This document shows positions 5,452 through 7,341 of a DNA stretch of 7,341 nt, piece by piece (the stretch's first letter is position 1; each line of letters opens with the position of its first letter). Source of the stretch: an uncultured Porphyromonadaceae bacterium (lineage in GTDB: Bacteria > Bacteroidota > Bacteroidia > Bacteroidales > Muribaculaceae); contig CAMWLX010000173.1 in the NCBI GenBank assembly GCA_947175225.1, forward strand, positions 1-7,341, read 5' to 3'. The notes below the pieces were generated by a model. That model made no database searches, was not told where the DNA came from, and saw only the letters and a program-made list of their open reading frames with translations. The position numbers and the translations under genes were made by a program.

Positions 5452-7098
5452 TTAGCGAGCAATATTCTTGTAGGTGGCGACAGTGCCATCTTCATAGACA
5501 ACGCGCTTGATGACAATCCCGGCGCCGGGATTTGCCACTTCACGACCTGCCACGTCGTAGTATTTCACGCTTGAAGCTTTCTTTTCAGCAGTGAGGCTAT
5601 CAACAGAAGTGGATTGAAGGTCAAGAGTTACAATCTCGCTGCGTGTCTCCTCTCCATTATAGCGGTAGACACTCTGCACGCCAAGAGTGCTGATTCCTTC
5701 CACAAAGAATGCCACTGTGTGGGCAGTAGAATCAAAACCTTTTACAATCCAGTAGTTGTCAAGAGTCCAAGGAACCTCTTCCAATGATTCTTCCAAGTTA
5801 TATTCGTCTGCATCGAAGATCCATTCCTCATCGTTGACATACACCACATAGCTCAGATCGTCAAGCTTCAGGTAGTCTCCTTCGGTAGAAACTGCCGGCA
5901 GGCTGAATGAGAACAAAGAGAAACCTTCGTCGAGCATCACATCTTCAAAAGCCAACCCGTAAGGATTTTCAGGCACTCCCTCAAATGAATCCTGATGTAG
6001 GAGTTTCAGATCCATCAAGTCGTTGACATAAAGGACTTCGCTCATTGAAGTATTGAATAAAAGGACGATATCCTTGTCTTTTGCTGTAATGGTTTCCTCC
6101 TCAAAATCCCAGAGGAGTTTATATTCATATTCGGGATCCATCAAATCATCATAGAATATGTTGCCATTGCCGTCAGTAGTCATTTTGACACATTTTGTGA
6201 ATATGTGATATCCACTGTAGTCGCCGACATACTGATTCTGAGCAATCGAAATGGTTGCATTGTAGCCGTCGTATTCCACGGTTCCTTTCACCCAAGCTTC
6301 GGGCATTCTCTCTGACAGTCCCTGGAAGTAGATTTCCTCCCCGCCTTGCGCGAAGTTTACTTGCCATCCATAGCCATTTCCTACAGCAGTCCAGAAACTT
6401 TCTGACACTTCATAGTCTTTAGGAAGCTCCACCGGTTGCTCATCAAACGTAGTTATCGACAACTTCCAGGCACCTAACCCTATCCATGATCCGTCTTCAC
6501 AGTCGGCCACACCAAGGATCTTCTCTTCGCTCAATCCTTCAGCTGTCATGTCGCCGAATTCATTGATGCTTAATGAGAGGGTGGACTTTTCTTCAGGCCA
6601 ATACCAATCATCTGTATAGTTCATCAGAGCCAAGTAGTAAGACTCTACGTATCCCTCCGAGTCATCATAATAGACAGCTTGTGGAAGTTCGACTGTAATC
6701 TTATTCCCATCCTTGACACCCTTAATATATGACTTGTAGGGGAGATAGGGGAATATCTCGTAGATATAAACCTCATTATTTTCTCCATAAAGTACGTGGG
6801 AAGCCATAGACTGATCTTGAAACTGTGTAAAACCAAACCCTGACAGTCTGATGCCGCTGGTGGTCACAGTGACGTCGACTTTCTCTCCTTCTGCTGAAGT
6901 AATGATATCCTTCATATCGGTGATGCCGGGGACTGCCTGCTTTGCCGCTTTTGGCATTTTTGCTGCAGCATACTTCTTAAGAACCTTCCCTTTGGATTCC
7001 ATACTTGAAAGTTCAGAATCGGGGAGCATCTGTGCTGATACACCCATGCAGCTTAGCCCGATGCAAGTTGCACCAAATGCAAGTAAAAATTTCTTCAT
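5452..7098 (-). CDS. Exported acidic beta-rich protein of unknown function (paralogue 1)
   Basis: This 548-residue protein has the same plan as the gene at 3552-5228. A signal peptide (MKKFLLAFGATCIGLSCMGVSA) is followed by a lysine- and alanine-rich linker (~35-56), DIITSAEG (64-71), a first module EVYIYEI...YIKG...GNKITVELPQ (109-140), a second module EIYFQGLSERMPEAWVKG...ISIAQNQYVG (255-292), LLHQDSFEGVPENPYGLAF (366-384), FVEGISTLGVQSVY...GEETRSEIVT (465-491) and a tail VKYYDVAGREVANP...VIKRVVYEDGTV...R (511-548). The tail and the GVQSVY region are nearly identical in the two copies, while the N-terminal linkers differ freely. The cysteine in GLSC has no leucine at -3, so it is probably not a lipoprotein. 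A consensus-like promoter lies upstream and a strong terminator follows. The function is unknown; a secreted or surface-bound location is inferred from the ends of the protein. Confidence 0.85.
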   Translation of the reverse strand: MKKFLLAFGATCIGLSCMGVSAQMLPDSELSSMESKGKVLKKYAAAKMPKAAKQAVPGITDMKDIITSAEGEKVDVTVTTSGIRLSGFGFTQFQDQSMASHVLYGENNEVYIYEIFPYLPYKSYIKGVKDGNKITVELPQAVYYDDSEGYVESYYLALMNYTDDWYWPEEKSTLSLSINEFGDMTAEGLSEEKILGVADCEDGSWIGLGAWKLSITTFDEQPVELPKDYEVSESFWTAVGNGYGWQVNFAQGGEEIYFQGLSERMPEAWVKGTVEYDGYNATISIAQNQYVGDYSGYHIFTKCVKMTTDGNGNIFYDDLMDPEYEYKLLWDFEEETITAKDKDIVLLFNTSMSEVLYVNDLMDLKLLHQDSFEGVPENPYGLAFEDVMLDEGFSLFSFSLPAVSTEGDYLKLDDLSYVVYVNDEEWIFDADEYNLEESLEEVPWTLDNYWIVKGFDSTAHTVAFFVEGISTLGVQSVYRYNGEETRSEIVTLDLQSTSVDSLTAEKKASSVKYYDVAGREVANPGAGIVIKRVVYEDGTVATYKNIAR

Positions 7099-7129
7099 AT
7101 ATTCTCTCTCTTATTAATTACCTGAATTA

Positions 7130-7159
7130 CAAAATTACAAAAAAAATCTCAAATCACAA
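7130..7159 (-). promoter_or_regulatory. Probable promoter of the 5452-7098 gene
   Basis: On the - strand TAATTTTG (7130-7137) is an exact TAnnTTTG -7 element, identical to that of the downstream paralogue. TTG (7157-7159) sits 19 bases upstream as a partial -33 element (ATTG, not TTTG). The ATG is 32 bases past the -7 element, and the leader is purine-rich (AGAGAGAGAA) just before the start. Confidence 0.6.
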
Positions 7160-7179
7160 TTACCAACTCTCCAATTAAT

Positions 7180-7211
7180 TTTGGAATTGTCAAAAATTAT
7201 TACTAATTTTG
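7180..7211 (+). promoter_or_regulatory. Divergent Bacteroidetes-type promoter reading right
   Basis: TTTG (7180-7183), then exactly 20 bases, then TAATTTTG (7204-7211) is a full match to the Bacteroidetes -33/-7 pattern on the + strand. It points away from the exported-protein genes and towards the window edge. Its -33 element is about 20 bases from the -33 element of the leftward promoter, so a shared regulator could bind between them. Confidence 0.65.
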
Positions 7212-7239
7212 CATCCGCAAACCGAAAGGAGATGTAAAA

Positions 7240-7341
7240 GTGGAAAAATTTGGCTGCTTGCAACCACTGAAAAAAATGCTAAAACTGCATAAGAATTTGC
7301 TTTTATCCGCGGATTCCGGACTGTTGAGGCATTTGGTGTGC
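7240..7341 (+). CDS. Possible start of a rightward gene, cut by the window edge
   Basis: A GTG at 7240 opens a frame of 34 codons with no stop before the edge, while both other forward frames hit stops quickly. AAAGGAG (7225-7231) lies eight bases before the GTG, an unusually good Shine-Dalgarno match for this kind of genome, and a consensus promoter ends 29 bases upstream of the start. The first residues would be MEKFGCLQPLKKMLKLHK. They do not resemble a family I know and show no signal peptide. An internal ATG at 7276 is an alternative start. The stretch may also be an untranslated leader. Confidence 0.35.
   Translation, partial: MEKFGCLQPLKKMLKLHKNLLLSADSGLLRHLVC

Noticed and set aside
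7032..7098. Lipoprotein signal at the cysteine in GLSC of paralogue 1
   Set aside because: There is no leucine at -3 and the other paralogue lacks the cysteine, so a standard signal peptide fits better.
6851..7117. Forward frame of 88 codons opposite the start of paralogue 1
   Set aside because: It is the complement of a signal peptide and linker coding region, which gives a hydrophobic-looking but spurious protein.
7232..7237. ATG start beside the AAAGGAG site
   Set aside because: It is followed at once by TAA and overlaps the Shine-Dalgarno-like site, so it cannot encode a product; the GTG at 7240 fits better.

Overview
The window looks like a chromosomal piece from a Bacteroidales bacterium, probably close to Muribaculaceae or Prevotellaceae. 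This rests on the NAD kinase type, on secreted proteins sharing a Bacteroidales-style C-terminal sorting-like tail, on an Omp28-type thioredoxin protein, and on promoters of the Bacteroidetes form (TTTG, about 20 bases, TAnnTTTG). Coding DNA is of moderate GC and the intergenic DNA is very AT-rich. The assignment comes from recognising families by eye; no search was run.

Left part (1-1409, + strand): a short gene (74-430) matching only the C-terminal ACT-like end of the CBS-domain protein that commonly sits beside nadK in Bacteroidales. It is followed by a block of eight-base GGGTTTAT tandem repeats (456-516) and then by a complete NAD kinase gene (540-1409). A variant repeat unit supplies a TAnnTTTG element at a good distance from the nadK start.

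Middle and right part (1466-7098, - strand): three genes for large exported proteins, read right to left. Two are tandem paralogues of unknown function (5452-7098 and 3552-5228). The third (1466-3337) has an N-terminal beta-rich region, a thioredoxin-like domain with a CGWC motif and an Omp28-like C-terminal region. All three have signal peptides and end in related tails (YYxxxGxxVxxP...DGxxxxxK...R), so they probably share an export or anchoring route. The paralogues are separate transcription units: a 26-base palindrome followed by a T-rich tract ends the first, and the second has its own promoter with perfect consensus elements. nadK and the thioredoxin gene converge with only 56 bases between them.

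The most unusual non-coding structure lies between the second paralogue and the thioredoxin gene. It is a 103-base element (3434-3536) with 19-base inverted ends (17 of 19 matching), a GC-rich internal hairpin, and an exact 10-base direct repeat on each side, as expected of a tiny non-autonomous mobile element. At the right edge a divergent consensus promoter leads to a Shine-Dalgarno-like site and a GTG-started frame that runs off the window.
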